64,000 nt of DNA from Lamellibrachia columna (Eukaryota; Annelida; Polychaeta; Sabellida; Siboglinidae): contig OY759261.1 in assembly GCA_963662155.1 (NCBI GenBank), positions 9,590,072 through 9,654,071 on the forward strand, in the 5' to 3' direction. Numbering within the stretch: the stretch's first letter is position 1; each line of letters begins with the position of its first letter. This document shows positions 10,926 to 22,324 of the stretch, in pieces. Position numbers and translations under genes: made by a program. The notes below the pieces were generated by a model. That model made no database searches, was not told the origin of the DNA, and was given only the letters and a program-made list of their open reading frames with translations.

Positions 10926-11954
10926 ATGAATGTTCACGTAAATGCGTGCTTGCGTGTGTCGTTATTATGCCCGTGCGCACATGGCCAGCTGAACGGTACT
11001 ATAACTATCAGTGGATAATTGTTTTTGGGCGTGGAGTATCTACGTCTTATTAAACTATTTATCAACATATAATGACATACTAATTAAGCAAAAACACTGT
11101 CTAGACGCACTTGCTGTATGAAGTGAAAACTGATATGTCGGTATATTATTCAAAAGTAACTGAGCGAAAGAAAATGTAACTTCATCCATCGACTTCTTGT
11201 TGATACGTTAGCAAACCCTGGTTTGATTCGAGGTTTGTAGAGTTTGGCTCTATGATGTGTACATAATCGCGTGCGTGTGCCTGTGCGTACGTACGCGTAA
11301 ATATGCGTGTGCATGTCATCATCCCATCAAAACGTGGTAGTAAGATATTTTTGTCTGGTTTACTATTAAAGCATCATATATTTGAATGTTGAGTCTTGAA
11401 TAAACATTGTAAATGAACACTGGAAAAAAATAATGTTATGTTTGTTAGACTTGATATTTATTTTTTGCGAAAGGTCCGAAAAACGGAGAGCCGTCTCTTG
11501 GCGTTGGTCGCTAGATACTCAGTAATAAATAACTGAACAAAGAATAACAATTTGTAAATTAAAACATCAATTTTGTTTCTTTAGTATAGTACAGAAGATT
11601 AAAAAGGGAATTGAAAAAGTGCTTAAAATTAAGCACCAAAAAATATTATATTCGTGGAGTGAACAGACATCATACAAAGATTTTTATTTTCATTCATCAT
11701 TCCGATACTCCCTTTCCTTGAATAATTAGGAATTATCTGCTGATCTAATTTCAATAATTAATGCTACCCATGCTACTGACAATCTTTCTTTGCAGATCTT
11801 TTGCAAAACCTGCCGCCGCTGTTCCGTTTATATGGAGCTCATCACAAATAAACGGTTTTTTTCTCCCAACAAAACCATCCACACAAATCTACGCATCCAA
11901 ATATCTCCCCCATGCATAGCTGTTGAACTAGTGCGTTGAATAGGCGTGACATAC

Positions 11955-12194
11955 TTACGGCTTACGGATCCCTTGGGCGCCATGTGTCGCATAGGGCATG
12001 TACAAAAGTCCGCCATTCCGCCCTGTCAGCCGCCCTCTGTGCCGCCTCTGCCCATGATGTCCACCCAAACGCATCTCGTTCTTTTTCCGCCATTCTCCGC
12101 CATGTCTCTTTTGGTCTTCCGATCGCTCTCTTTCCCACAGGTGTCCAATTCATCACTATACGGCAGTCATTTGTATTTTCAAATCGAAGGATAT
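11955..12194 (-). mobile_element. RTE-like LINE tail inserted with target-site duplication
   Basis: The minus strand encodes the C-terminal tail typical of RTE-like pol proteins: NWTPVGKRAIGRPKETWRRM, then GWTSWAEAAQRAADRAEWRT and HALCDTW. The insert ends in a short repeated TAAGCCG tail. GGCGTGACATAC occurs on both sides (11,943-11,954 and 12,195-12,206). The other array copies have one such site (GGCGTGGCATAC near 3,571 and 7,250) with no insert, so this is a clean 5'-truncated retroinsertion of about 240 bp. Confidence 0.75.
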
Positions 12195-12276
12195 GGCGTG
12201 ACATACAGTTGAGATAATTAACATACATCATCAACCGACAGCGTCGCCATACGACCGGGCTTCGCGCTCGAATTCA

Positions 12277-12284
12277 TTTATAAG
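12277..12284 (+). promoter_or_regulatory. TATA-like box upstream of the PON-like gene
   Basis: TTTATAAG lies 117 bp before the start codon, just before the leader block GACATTCGATGCGAAGTGAG that units U2 and U3 share. U2 reads TTTGTGAG and U4 reads TTTGGTAG at this place, so only the complete gene keeps a TATA-like match. Prediction from sequence only. Confidence 0.35.
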
Positions 12285-12400
12285 ACATTCGATGCGAAGT
12301 GAGCTAGCTGTCACGTCATTCTCTCTTCAAAGTGCCGTCTCATTCGTCGTTGTTATCGTCCCCTGGCGCGTATGTTCCAAGCTCGTCGGCCGATGTAACA

Positions 12401-15400
12401 ATGTTGCAACACTTTGTCACTATATGTACCGTTGGCTACATAACACTCTTGTGCAGCCAGTCAGCGTAAGTCCTTCACAATACGCCGTTTTATTTTAGTT
12501 GATTCTTCTAGATGTATTCTTGTAAGTTTATATTGTTATTTACATGACAGCATTATAGATTAATTAGTTATATAGTTGTTTAAATAAATGTATCTTGTCA
12601 ACAATTCATCATATGTATTCTCTGCACAACAGTCAACGGTATAATGTATTGCTTTACTGCATAGCTATGAAGATCATTCCATTGTTGTCTATGTTTGACA
12701 CATGAATCGGAAAATTACCATATCTCTCTCTCTCTGTATTAGTCTCGGTTGCGATTATTAATGCTCGCTTGGATAACCTGAAGTTTATCTTTCTTTTCTT
12801 CAATATTTGCATTCCAACTCTCTCTGAATCTACGTGTGAGGCGACCCCGGCTTCTAGTACAACATTTCTTTAGGAAATATGTTGTCATCTATTCGAGCCA
12901 CCTGATTTGTCTCTCTCATGTATACTTGCTCTGGGTTTTTGCTTATTTGAGTGTGTCCTTTTTGGGTATGCGAACGTTCCATGTTATACCCATGTATCAC
13001 CAGCAAAGCCGTTTCCTATCATGCTTTCGGTACAGCGTCTTCAACTCCATAGAGCAGCGTGGAAACTAATATTACTCTACGCACCGAACATTTCACTATG
13101 ATTGACACATGGTAAATCTCATTCACAAATGCTTGTGCAGACGACCAATAATTGATGATGCCTTGCTTACGCACTTCCCCAATTCCATTATCCCTGACTG
13201 CAATGCCTCGAAAATTTCTACAAATCATGTATGCAACGATATTGTGGCCACAGTCCTTGTCGTCCCACGGGGTCGAATTTAAAAAAAAGTCAAAGACAAC
13301 TACGTAGACGGTTTTGTCGATACCTTTAATCTAGGAATTGACACAATGGACACAAAATAGTTATTTCTACGGTGCGTCCTCCAGAAAAAAAACAGTTTGT
13401 ATGATTACCTTTGTAATACAGACCGTTGGACGATTGCGGAACACCCTTGCGAGTAATTTGCCAGCTACTAAGACGAGTGGTTTACATATGTCATTCCAAT
13501 ACGCTGATCGATCTCCTTTCTTAAACCGTGAGATAATTGTTTGCACTATTCCAGTCTGTCACTATCAAGTTGGGCAGTGATTCCTACTGTAACGTTTGTT
13601 CTTAGATGAGTCGAAGGCGTTATCCGTCTGATATAGTTCGAGTGGCTCCGTAAGCAAATTAGCAGTTGGAAATTGTTCCACACTTTCAAGAAAATCAGTT
13701 GAAATGTTTCCAACCATAGTAACCAGAAGTTACCAGCCGATCTTGTCATTTGTACAACTTTATCCTTCAGTATGGTACACACGTCATCTTACTTCAATGT
13801 ACACTCTCAGCAAGGATATGCCAAGGCGGTTGAGAATCGCACACACTGCATTGTGTGCTAGGAAGAGTAGGGCAGTTCCAAATAACTTTTGCTAAACAGC
13901 TTCAAGCCACAACATAGTGGTTGCTATTTGTCCATAATTAGGACATGGGTTGGTGTAGCTCCATGGCATGTCCAGACACCGGTGGGTCAAGCGCACTGCC
14001 CCTCTATGGCCCCATGCTGATCCGAGATTCCTTAACTAACGTCAATAGACCTGCGTTGAGCTGAACACAACTGATATGAAGCCAAGACATAGCACCATAC
14101 ATGTGTCGTTTCTTTATGTTGTATAGATTACGTTTACGTTGACGAGTTTACGTTTTCAGATGGACGTTTTCTTTCCACAAAACGGAATGTAACCACCAGC
14201 CGTACTGCTGTAGGCAAGTGCGAGGCATCGGTAGGTGTTGTTGATTGTGTGTGCGTGCATGCGTTTGTGTGTGCGTGCGTATTCATGTCCCATATACACA
14301 TTTTTATTACACATATCATGTAAACGTACTTCATTAAAATAATGTCAAGTAAGATTACAGGAGCGGCTTGCAGGGATTGTTACTTTGACCCTCAAATATA
14401 ATATTATAAAAGATCCCGCAACAAAAAAATAATTATTCAGGTTGCAAGCACGGTTGACCATTCTCATTTCTACATAATATCGTACAATGTCTCCAAACAA
14501 CATACATACATGATTTGATTGTTATTTCGTGGTTGTATGCGCGGCATCAAACCTAGTACATCTATATAATGTGTGTCCGTATCTGCTAGATAAAGGTTCT
14601 GAAGACATCCAGGTGCTGCCGAGTGGTCTGGCGTTCATCACATCGGTAAGTTCTGGTAGCCGTTTGTGTTGGTTATTAATAATACGATACTACACTTAAG
14701 TCAACGACGACGACGACGACGATAACCACCTTCAGTGTCAACACAATCGTCGACAACGTAGATATCGACGAAGATAGTTGGGAAACGTTGAGGCCGTAGC
14801 AGAAAGACATAACGAAATAATTGTATCTTTAACCTAAGCTCGTGTCTGTTGTTGGACAGGGCTTTACCGCAGAGAATCGGGGCGAAATATTCCTGTTTGA
14901 CTTCAAGAAGCCAATACGTGGGGCCCACGCGCTCGACATCGTAGGCGACCTCGACAGATCCACATTCTCTCCTTTCGGTATCAGCATTTGGAAAGACTGC
15001 AATTCCAGTAAGACATTGTGCAACGTAGGACGTGTTTTGGAACTGTCTTTGGCTGTGGCCATATGTCACCGTTAGTGTTCCGTCGTTTAACAAGTAATAA
15101 CTATAATCGAGCTAGCGTATGTTTATATTTAGGTATTAAACTACGATCCACGAAATAAATATGTTTTTCGAAATACCCCGTAAACAAAGGGTTATCAGTG
15201 GTGTTTGTGGTAACTTAAATGACCGCTACGTAAAACATTAACTTCCAACAGTCGCAGAAACTACGCGAGCTTTCGGCGAATACTTCGGTACGTAAACCGT
15301 TTACGTTCCCTTAACCAATCTCGAGCGTATCTATGGCATATTGGCTTGAGGCATTTGGTAAATATTGCTATTGTGACTGTCACGTATTAACTACCTATAT

Positions 15401-18400
15401 TCCGTCCTGGGGACGGGCATTTTTGTAATAATACTAATAACTATTATTTATATAGCGTCGTATATCCGGATAAAAACATGTACAGATGATTATTTAGTTA
15501 TTTCTTAATGGGTTGTAATGTTCTCAGTCACAGTGTAACAGTCGCATTAACTTTTTGTATCATTGCTCTTGAAGCATTATATTAATTGTTTTTCAGACGT
15601 GATCTACATATTTGTTGTGAACGTTTGCGCGGGAGGACAAGATACGGTTGAGAAGTTTCGCTACGACGAGAACAGACGACAGTTGTGCCACATCCGAACA
15701 TACCGTGACCCGACAATAACGCAGTCAGTGTTTCTAAAAATCCATGTCGTTAGACAATATTAACGAACCCCTTGCAAACTATTCAGAATTGTTAATCTGT
15801 CAACAGGTGTGGTAAGTTGATACGTGCTATAAACGGTCTGCAATCGATTTCAGCTAAATGTCGTAAATTCGTGTTTTAAAATGTTCTGAGTTATTTCCGT
15901 ATATATAAGTACAATGTCAATTTCACTTTTTTACAGGGGCTTTCAAAAAACTGTAGGTACCGTATATATGGGGGTTCTTAGAATGTTTAAAAAACTGAAT
16001 GAATATGTTAACGTCATCGCTGTTTTCATGTGAACCATTAGCCCCAATGACATCTTGGCGACGGGACAAGACAGTTTCTACTTCACCAACTACTTCAAGT
16101 GCGATTTTATTGTGGAGTTCACTCTTCGTCTCAGTCTTGGCAATGTCGGCTTCTACGATGGCAGGAGGGGGCATATTCTCCTAGCAAGAATTAGCAGCCC
16201 GAATAGTATGAACACATCCCCGGATGGCAAGTAGGTGTTCACAGTATAGTGGTCAATCCGGAGATGCCCATGATTAGAGCGAAACAAAAGTTATGGTTCG
16301 GGTTTATTCGAATGTGTTTTAAACGAGAAGATTCCTGTAATTTATCCGATTGACCGTGGGGTGATATGTTAACCAGCGAGACTGATAACCGAATGCGCAG
16401 TTCTACGAAAATCGGATAACATAGACTACGCGTGACGTATTAAATGATGCCGGGATACACAAAATCAACGCATGGCCGTAACCTACTGATGATAATTGGA
16501 ATAGGTCTATACACATATGTTTTTATTTGGCGAGCGAATTTTCCTAGATTTTGACACTCGTGACGTAGGATTATCGAACATTATGACGCGGCCCATGAAA
16601 TTAAAATGATGTGTGTTCAACAAGGTTTCCGTAGTAAATTAATGGCGTGATAGTATTAATTGTAGTTACAAATGGGTATGTTTAGCAACTTTTATAAGTG
16701 CATAGACCAAAAACCACAACTTTAGCTTCCCATGAAAGCGCTTTTTCGAATGACATTTGTAAGACTATCGAAATGTCCATAGAAATGTCAAACCTGCCAA
16801 CTCTTCAAGATTTGTGGGAGAACTCCGCCTCAATCTTCCACCTCCCACTATTACGGTTAAAGCTCTCGCTCTCCCATTACTGTCGATTGGTACAACACAT
16901 CGTGGTATGTGTCATATAATCAACATTATCTGAAATGTAGTCAGTGCAGTTTCCAGATGATAATTGCAACAATAAATAGTTTGCAAAAATCTAATTTAAT
17001 TCCCTTGGATTTATAATTTCTGAAGAACGAAGTAATGCGTAATGTTAAGGAACTGAGCGAAAACAAAACTCTTCATCCATCCGCAACTATCATGCTATGG
17101 TAATGTCAGAACGTGTGGGTTCATTCATTGCTGGTGTTTCGTGTTGCTCGTCACCGATTGTCAGTGAAGGTAGAATTGATATATTAAGTGATATATTAAG
17201 TTTCGTGTCATATGTTACCGATACGTATACATGTCGGAGTTAGGAGGGAAACGTTTGAGTGTTTACATCAGGGAATCGGACAACAGTTTGACATTGACGC
17301 AGGTAAGGCGTGTGATAAGGTATTTGTGCTATAAACGAGACGGATGACAGTAACACTTTTAGAGCCAATCACGACATTGTTTCAATACCTTACCTGTCAA
17401 TTATCCTCAGAAGCTTCTGTTCTTTTTCTATATGCATTAAACCGATTAATTTATACAACAACCACTCCCTTTGCGATTTACAATTGCCCATCCCATGGGA
17501 CCGTTTACAAATGTTGAATTGTTCACAACAATATGGGTTAAACAACTCCATTACTTTATGTTACATATCCTCTTCGGATAGAGTGATACATCAAGCTGTA
17601 ATGCTCCTTCTCTGGTTCGTTCTATCTTCGGCCATCTATTTGGCTTCATTCTATGTTTTCCACCCCAATTCTTGTCGTCTTCTCGTAGAAATCCTGGTCC
17701 ATCTTCTTGTCTTGTCTTCACATAACACTGCACAATCTCTCTCCGCGTTTAACATTTTAATCATTTAGATTATCGTTTGTAAGATTCGGTAGCTCTCCGT
17801 GATTTTCCAAAGGCCTCTTCGGTGCGCGGAATCAAAGGCCTTTTCGAAGTCGACGAAAATGATGTATAAAGTTGTCTGCCGCTCAACTGCCTGCTGTATT
17901 ATATTTCGCCGAATAAATATATTTCAACTGTATCTCTTCTTTATGAAGCCTGCTGGTTAATCTCTCAACTTATCATCAACTCAATATCTTATTCTGTCCG
18001 TAGTCACCATTCAAAAAACTTTTCTGGGAAGTTCCATATCTTTGATACTTCGTTTTGTTCCCGAAATGTTACACATAAACTTACAAGCTTTCTATGTTGT
18101 AATTTAAAAAGTTGGACATGATAATGTTTGATGTGTGATCGACAGTTACTTTGTTGGATTGACCTCTTAATATGACAGAGACAACTCGCCTTTCATAAGA
18201 TCCAGAGGTGCGAAGTAGCATCGCACCACAAACGGTGTATCTACCGCTACCCGCGGTGTGAGGGCGATAGATGAAGGTTTCGCGCCGCTTTCGCTTGTGA
18301 AATAATGCTTTAGATGTAATAAAGCTATATAAGGCAAGATCCTGATATATGGAAGACACAGCGGTGGACCTGGCAGCTCTGTCGGTTTCAACATTTTATT

Positions 18401-19437
18401 GTCAAACGACGATTGATATCACATTGGACGTTAGTTAGTAAGCTAGTTATTGATTTAGTTAATTAATTAGCCAGTCAATCAGTTAGTCAGATAGTTGTTA
18501 CGTTTCAGGTGGTTCCGCTGGGAATGATTGTCGGAAACATCAATGTTGACGTGGTTTCTGGACACTTGTGGGTGGCAGGGTACCCGGACGACCGGTCGTT
18601 TGTGAAAAGCTCACCGCCGCCTCACAACGTCAGATCGCCTTCGAAGGTATAGTGAACTAGGCGTAATTGAATTAGTACGGGCAATTTGATTCTATAAAGC
18701 AGACGATTAACTTAATCGGAGTGTGTTAGGACAGTTGTAACATGGAGTGAACCAGTCGCATGCAATATATTTCCGGCAGTGCTATTTGCATAATGCACCA
18801 GAATGATTTTATTGTGGACGATATGCAATGTTTTAAAACCGCGGTCTTCCCTGTCCATGCATAATACCCCCGGCATTTCATATCAGTTCAATTTAATAAC
18901 GTGCGAAAATGTGTCTGATATGCGTGTACGTGTACGTGCGTGTGCATGTGTGTTTGCGTGCGTGCGTACATGCGCGTTTGAGTACAGTTTTGTATGGGTT
19001 CGGATTTGTCGTATGCATACGGAAATAGTAGAACCTCTGTATTTATATATGTATCACACACGAGAGGATAGCAATATCTGCTACAATCCTGACATAATTA
19101 TGTGAATACCAATCGTCATCCATTCGTCGTCTGTCCGCTGTCACCTTCGCTATCGTGTGTTTTTCGTTTATACCACCAATGTCTCCATTATTGTTCTTTT
19201 TATCTTCACAATATACTGACATTTTAATTATCTGATTGCAATTTCACGTCATGTTGCTCGGCGCAGGTGCTGCGGCTGACGTTGTCCGAAAACTCCAAAG
19301 TGACAGACATTGCGGAGGTGTACTACAACGACGGACGACAAATCTCTTTGTCAAGCGTCGCTGTTCACTACCGCCGATACATGCTCATTGGTAGCCTCTT
19401 CACGAAAATGCTTCTTTGTGAAGTAAGCCACGCATAA
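12401..19437 (+). CDS. PON: Paraoxonase-family (serum paraoxonase/arylesterase-like) gene, nine exons, catalytic histidines lost
   Basis: Exons: 12401-12465, 14160-14230, 14590-14645, 14860-15007, 15597-15723, 16042-16230, 17221-17302, 18509-18646, 19267-19437. Phases agree at every junction and give 348 codons ending in TAA; human PON1 has 355 residues and also nine exons. Paraoxonases are calcium-dependent six-bladed beta-propeller lactonases, secreted or membrane-bound. Seen here: hydrophobic N-terminus (1-21), GSEDIQVLPSGLAF (48-61), VVN (120-122), ND (158-159), SPNS (208-211), SPDGKYVYMSEL, GNINVDVVSGHLWV (255-268) and C-terminal LIGSLFTKMLLCEV. By family knowledge Cys39/Cys343 match the PON1 disulfide, and Glu50, Asn158, Asn210 and Asn256 match calcium ligands. 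Odd: the PON1 His115 position is Phe103, His134 is Val123, Asp269 is Gly255 and His285 is Tyr271. All introns but one have GT...AG ends; exon 7 is preceded by CG. It is either a non-catalytic paralogue or a young pseudogene. Confidence 0.85.
12466..14159 (+). other. Intron 1 of the PON-like gene
   Basis: Begins with GTAAGT and ends TTTTCAG. Its first ~1.1 kb (to about 13,570) is the segment repeated in U0, U1, U2 and U4, so this intron supplied much of the amplified DNA. The remainder to 14,159 is unique here and holds no recognised exon. Confidence 0.6.
17219..17220 (+). other. Non-canonical (CG) splice acceptor of exon 7
   Basis: The upstream donor (GTAGGT at 16,231) leaves phase 2 (codon AA_). 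The only exon-7 start that restores Lys-Tyr-Val-Tyr, as in PON proteins, is the A at 17,221. The two bases before it are CG within TGTTACCG; one C-to-A change would give AG. No other AG in the allowed interval keeps the frame. Confidence 0.65.
17551..18050 (-). mobile_element. RTE-like LINE reverse-transcriptase fragment in PON intron 7
   Basis: Minus-strand reading near 18,000-17,700 gives IIQQAVERQTTLYIIFVDFE then KAFDS, the reverse-transcriptase block with the first catalytic Asp as found in RTE-like elements. It is followed by ITESY..., IKMLNAERDCAVLCEDKT and a stop-ridden continuation to ~17,551. 5' and 3' truncated. It may come from the same clade as the tail inserted at 11,955-12,194. 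Confidence 0.6.
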
Positions 19438-19999
19438 ATGTTGCAGGTGTCATCATACTTTCCAATCTGCCACGCGAACATACACATGCTCGTACGAACG
19501 CACGTGGTAGTTGCTTAGTTTGGTGTACAAGCATTCGGCTGTCACATGTAGGCCGACCACGAATAAAGATTGATTGGTCTACCTTAACAAAGAATGCCGC
19601 TTCGTTGTTTAGTATACATCTAGATATTTCGTAGCCTCTCTAAATCATGAATAACTTTCAACTAGTACGTTGTTTCCCGACTAACAAATAAACGCTGAAT
19701 GTTCGAGGGCAAACAGCGGTGGTAAGCTTTGTACATACATAATAACATATTCAATTCTAACATATCTATAAATTGTAAGACATGCAATTGTTGAAAAAGT
19801 TAATTTGTATGATCCAAACGCACGGCACCACACATAATGCGGATAACTCTTTTTTGCAACAGCAAAATACTATTAATATTTGTCGGATATGTATTACCCC
19901 ATATACACAGATTGTTAAATAAGACAAAAACAGAGAACAATATATAATATACTTGCTATTCCTGTCAAGCAGATGATTACTTATGCACACTATTGATGT
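19438..19999 (+). other. 3' flank of the PON-like gene
   Basis: No coding sequence found. The first ~20 bases after the stop (AAATGTTGCAG) still resemble the array tail units; after that the similarity ends, unlike U0, U1 and U4, where a GA-rich tract follows. Confidence 0.5.
19562..19567 (+). promoter_or_regulatory. Candidate polyadenylation signal (AATAAA)
   Basis: First AATAAA after the PON-like stop codon, 125 bp downstream. A second AATAAA lies near 19,687. In AT-rich DNA such hexamers are common, so this is only plausible by position. Confidence 0.4.
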
Positions 20000-20165
20000 A
20001 CGTTTGGAAAGCGTTACTATACGACCAGTCTTCGCGGTCGACTTTATTTGGTAGATACTCGATGCGAATTGAGCTAGCTTCCACGTCATTCAGAGCTTTG
20101 TCTTCAACCTCTTGTCACATTCGGCTGTAGTCCGCTGGCGCGTCTGATCGTTGGCCGATGTAACC
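20000..20165 (+). repeat. PON-array unit U4, promoter-side segment
   Basis: Matches the leader regions of U2 and U3: CTTCGCGGTCGACTTTATTT, ACTCGATGCGAATTGAGCTA and GTCCGCTGGCGCGTCTG. It begins partway into the unit; the intergenic repeat upstream of it is missing. Confidence 0.6.
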
Positions 20166-20246
20166 ATGTTGCAACACATTGTCGTTGTATCATATGTATA
20201 TGATATGTACCGTTGGCTACATAACACTCTTGTGCAGCCATTCAGC
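20166..20246 (+). pseudogene. PON-like exon 1, unit U4, disrupted
   Basis: The same signal-peptide exon as 12,401-12,465 and 7,456-7,520, but with a 16-bp insertion (ATCATATGTATATGAT, near 20,189-20,204) that shifts the frame. The donor GTAAGT is changed to GAAAGT. Both changes would inactivate it. Confidence 0.6.
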
Positions 20247-21167
20247 GAAAGTCCTGTAACATACGCCATTTCGTTTTAGTTGATTGTTCCTATTATGTAT
20301 TAGTGCTAATTACAATTGCTAATTAATACACCATATGTATTCTCTACACAACAGTTAACTGTATTATGTAGTATGTTGTCGTCTGTTGCAGCCACCTTGT
20401 CTGTCTCATTATATATACTTGCTCGGGGTGTTTCCTCCGTTGATAATGTTCTGTTTGGGTATTCGAGTACTCCATTTTGTACTCATGTATCACAAGCAAG
20501 GCAGGCCATTTCCTAACATTCTTTCTGTTAAGTGTATCTGTTTCAGTTCCATACATTAGTAATAAACTAATATTTCTCTATGCACCATATATTTTACTCT
20601 GATTGCCACATGGTGAATCTCATCCACAAATGCTTGTGCAGCTGACCAAAAGTAGATGATACCTTGCTTATGCGCTTCTCCAATTTCATCATCACTAACT
20701 GCAGTAGGGTATATTTCCGCAGCAATGCCCACATTCCTTGTCGTCCCACGGCGTCGAACTTTTTTTGTGAGAGTCAATGACAACTACATAGACGGTTTTG
20801 TTCGATACTTTTATTCTTGCATACGACGCAAGGTATACAAAATAGTTATTTCCACGGTGCGTCTTCAATATTTAGTAGCGCTGTTTTTAATTATGTTTGC
20901 AATGCGGACGGCAAGATGATTGAGGAACACTCTTACGAATACTTTGTCAGCTACTAAGGGGAATGGTTTACATATGTCATTCCCATACACTAATCGATCT
21001 CTTTCTTATTCATTGTGATCAGTTTTATACATATCCACACTTGTGGGACGCGTGCAACATTACATACTTACACTACAACGTTGTGCAGTGATTCCTGCAG
21101 TGACCTACCTCCACATTCCACCACCCTAAATCACAACCATTGCTGTGAACGTATAATCCATATGATA

Positions 21168-21217
<50 letters not shown>

Positions 21218-21437
21218 TAGAATATGTATTATATGTCCACATATTGTCACTTAACAAATAACGTGTCAACCTATTTCCACAGGCCTATACGAATGTTTTT
21301 ATGTTGGAAGACATCCATTTTCAAATAACACTGCATGTCCGGCATTTCACATTAATGTAATTGCATCGTGTGCTTGCGTGCATGCGTTCAATCACGCATG
21401 TGCGTGTGTGCGTGCGCGCGCGCGCGTGTGTGTATTC
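20247..21437 (+). repeat. PON-array unit U4, intron-1-derived segment
   Basis: Follows the same order as U1 (4,306-5,831): TACACAACAGTTAAC, GTATGTTGTCGTCTGTT, TGGTGAATCTCATCCACAAA, CATTCCTTGTCGTCCCACGG, CATATGTCATTCCCATACAC and TGGAAGACATCCATTTTCAA. It runs straight into the PON tail without exons 2-8, as in U1, so both share the internal deletion. A (TA)n run lies at 21,173-21,215. Confidence 0.65.
21173..21215. repeat. (TA)n microsatellite
   Basis: About 43 bp of pure TA inside unit U4, at the place where U0 and U1 have short TATGATATATCATA sequence. Confidence 0.95.
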
Positions 21438-21485
21438 GGTAGCGCCTTCACCAAAATGCTTCTTTGTGACGTACACCGCGCATAA
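21438..21485 (+). pseudogene. PON terminal-exon remnant (last 16 codons), unit U4
   Basis: Reads GSAFTKMLLCDVHRA and TAA, in register with the ends of the PON-like gene and the U0 and U1 tails. Preceded by a GTGCGCGCG stretch rather than by the rest of the exon. Confidence 0.6.
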
Positions 21486-22320
21486 AGAGGGGGAGAGGGA
21501 GGAAAGGAGAAGGGGAAAGAGAAGCGGATTGGAAGAGGGAGATGGTGAGTGAGAGGAAGAGAGAGAGGCGGAGAGACAGGGAGATGGGGAAGCAGTGGGA
21601 GAGGGAAAATAATGCTGGTTAAATTGCAAGTCAGTCCAGATAATACACTTTACAAATGTTGCAGCTTCCTTGGCCTACTGACTGCCTGATTTGAAGCGTC
21701 GTGTAAAACTCAACCCAACATATCTAGAAGAAATAACACATGTCGTTGTTATACCCGTGCGCACATGACCGTCTGGACGATAGTGTAACCGAATATTTGC
21801 TTTTTGGGCGTGTATTATCTACATCATATTAAACTATTTATCAATATTTAATTACAAAGTCATTAATCAAATACACTACCCACATGCATTTATTATGTAA
21901 AGTGGAAAATAATACATATGTATATTATTTAGTAACTGAGCGAAAACAAATGTAAATTCATCCATGGACGTCTGGTGGATACATGAGCAAACCTTGGTTT
22001 GATTCGAGGTTTGTAGTTTGGTTCAACGGTGTGTACATAATGACGTGCGTGTGCGGGTTCGTACGTGAAGGCATGACGTGCGTGTGCGGGTTCGTACGTG
22101 AAGGCATGACGTGCGTGTGCGGGTTCGTACGTGAAGGCATGACGTGCGTGTGCGGGTTCGTACGTGAAGGCATGACGTGCGTGTGCGGGTTCGTACGTGA
22201 AGGCATGCGTGTGCATGTCATCAAGTCTCCAAAACATGGTATTAGAAGATTACTGTCTGGTTTACCATTAAAACATAATTTATGTGAATGTCAAGTTTTA
22301 ATAGACAGTGTAAATAAATA
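21486..22320 (+). repeat. PON-array unit U4, 3' flank
   Basis: GA-rich tract, then GTTGCAGCTTCCTTGGCCTA, TTTTTGGGCGTGTATTATCT and GGTTTGATTCGAGGTTTGTA, matching 2,207-3,050 and 6,238-6,850. It ends where the 22-bp minisatellite starts. Confidence 0.65.
22042..22206. repeat. Perfect 33-bp tandem repeat, five copies
   Basis: Five apparently identical 33-bp units, each starting GACGTGCGTGTGCGGGTTCG. Eleven codons per unit keep both strands open. It sits where U0 has its (GTGTGC)n tract, so it is a separate expansion of the same GT-rich site. Confidence 0.95.
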
Positions 22321-22324
22321 AAAC

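Larger units (their letters stand above)
10926..12400 (+). repeat. PON-array intergenic segment between U2 and U3
   Basis: Third copy of the intergenic segment (compare 2,380-3,640 and 6,410-7,455), ending at the ATG of the assembled PON-like gene. It is interrupted at 11,955-12,194 by an RTE-like LINE tail flanked by a 12-bp direct repeat. The last 130 bp hold the likely promoter and 5' leader of the gene. Confidence 0.7.

Noticed and set aside
14701..15093. 130-codon minus-strand frame
   Set aside because: Antisense to PON exon 4 and its flanking introns; the plus-strand exon with matching splice phases explains the openness.
15923..16174. 83-codon minus-strand frame
   Set aside because: Antisense to PON exon 6, which has family motifs and proper splice sites on the plus strand.
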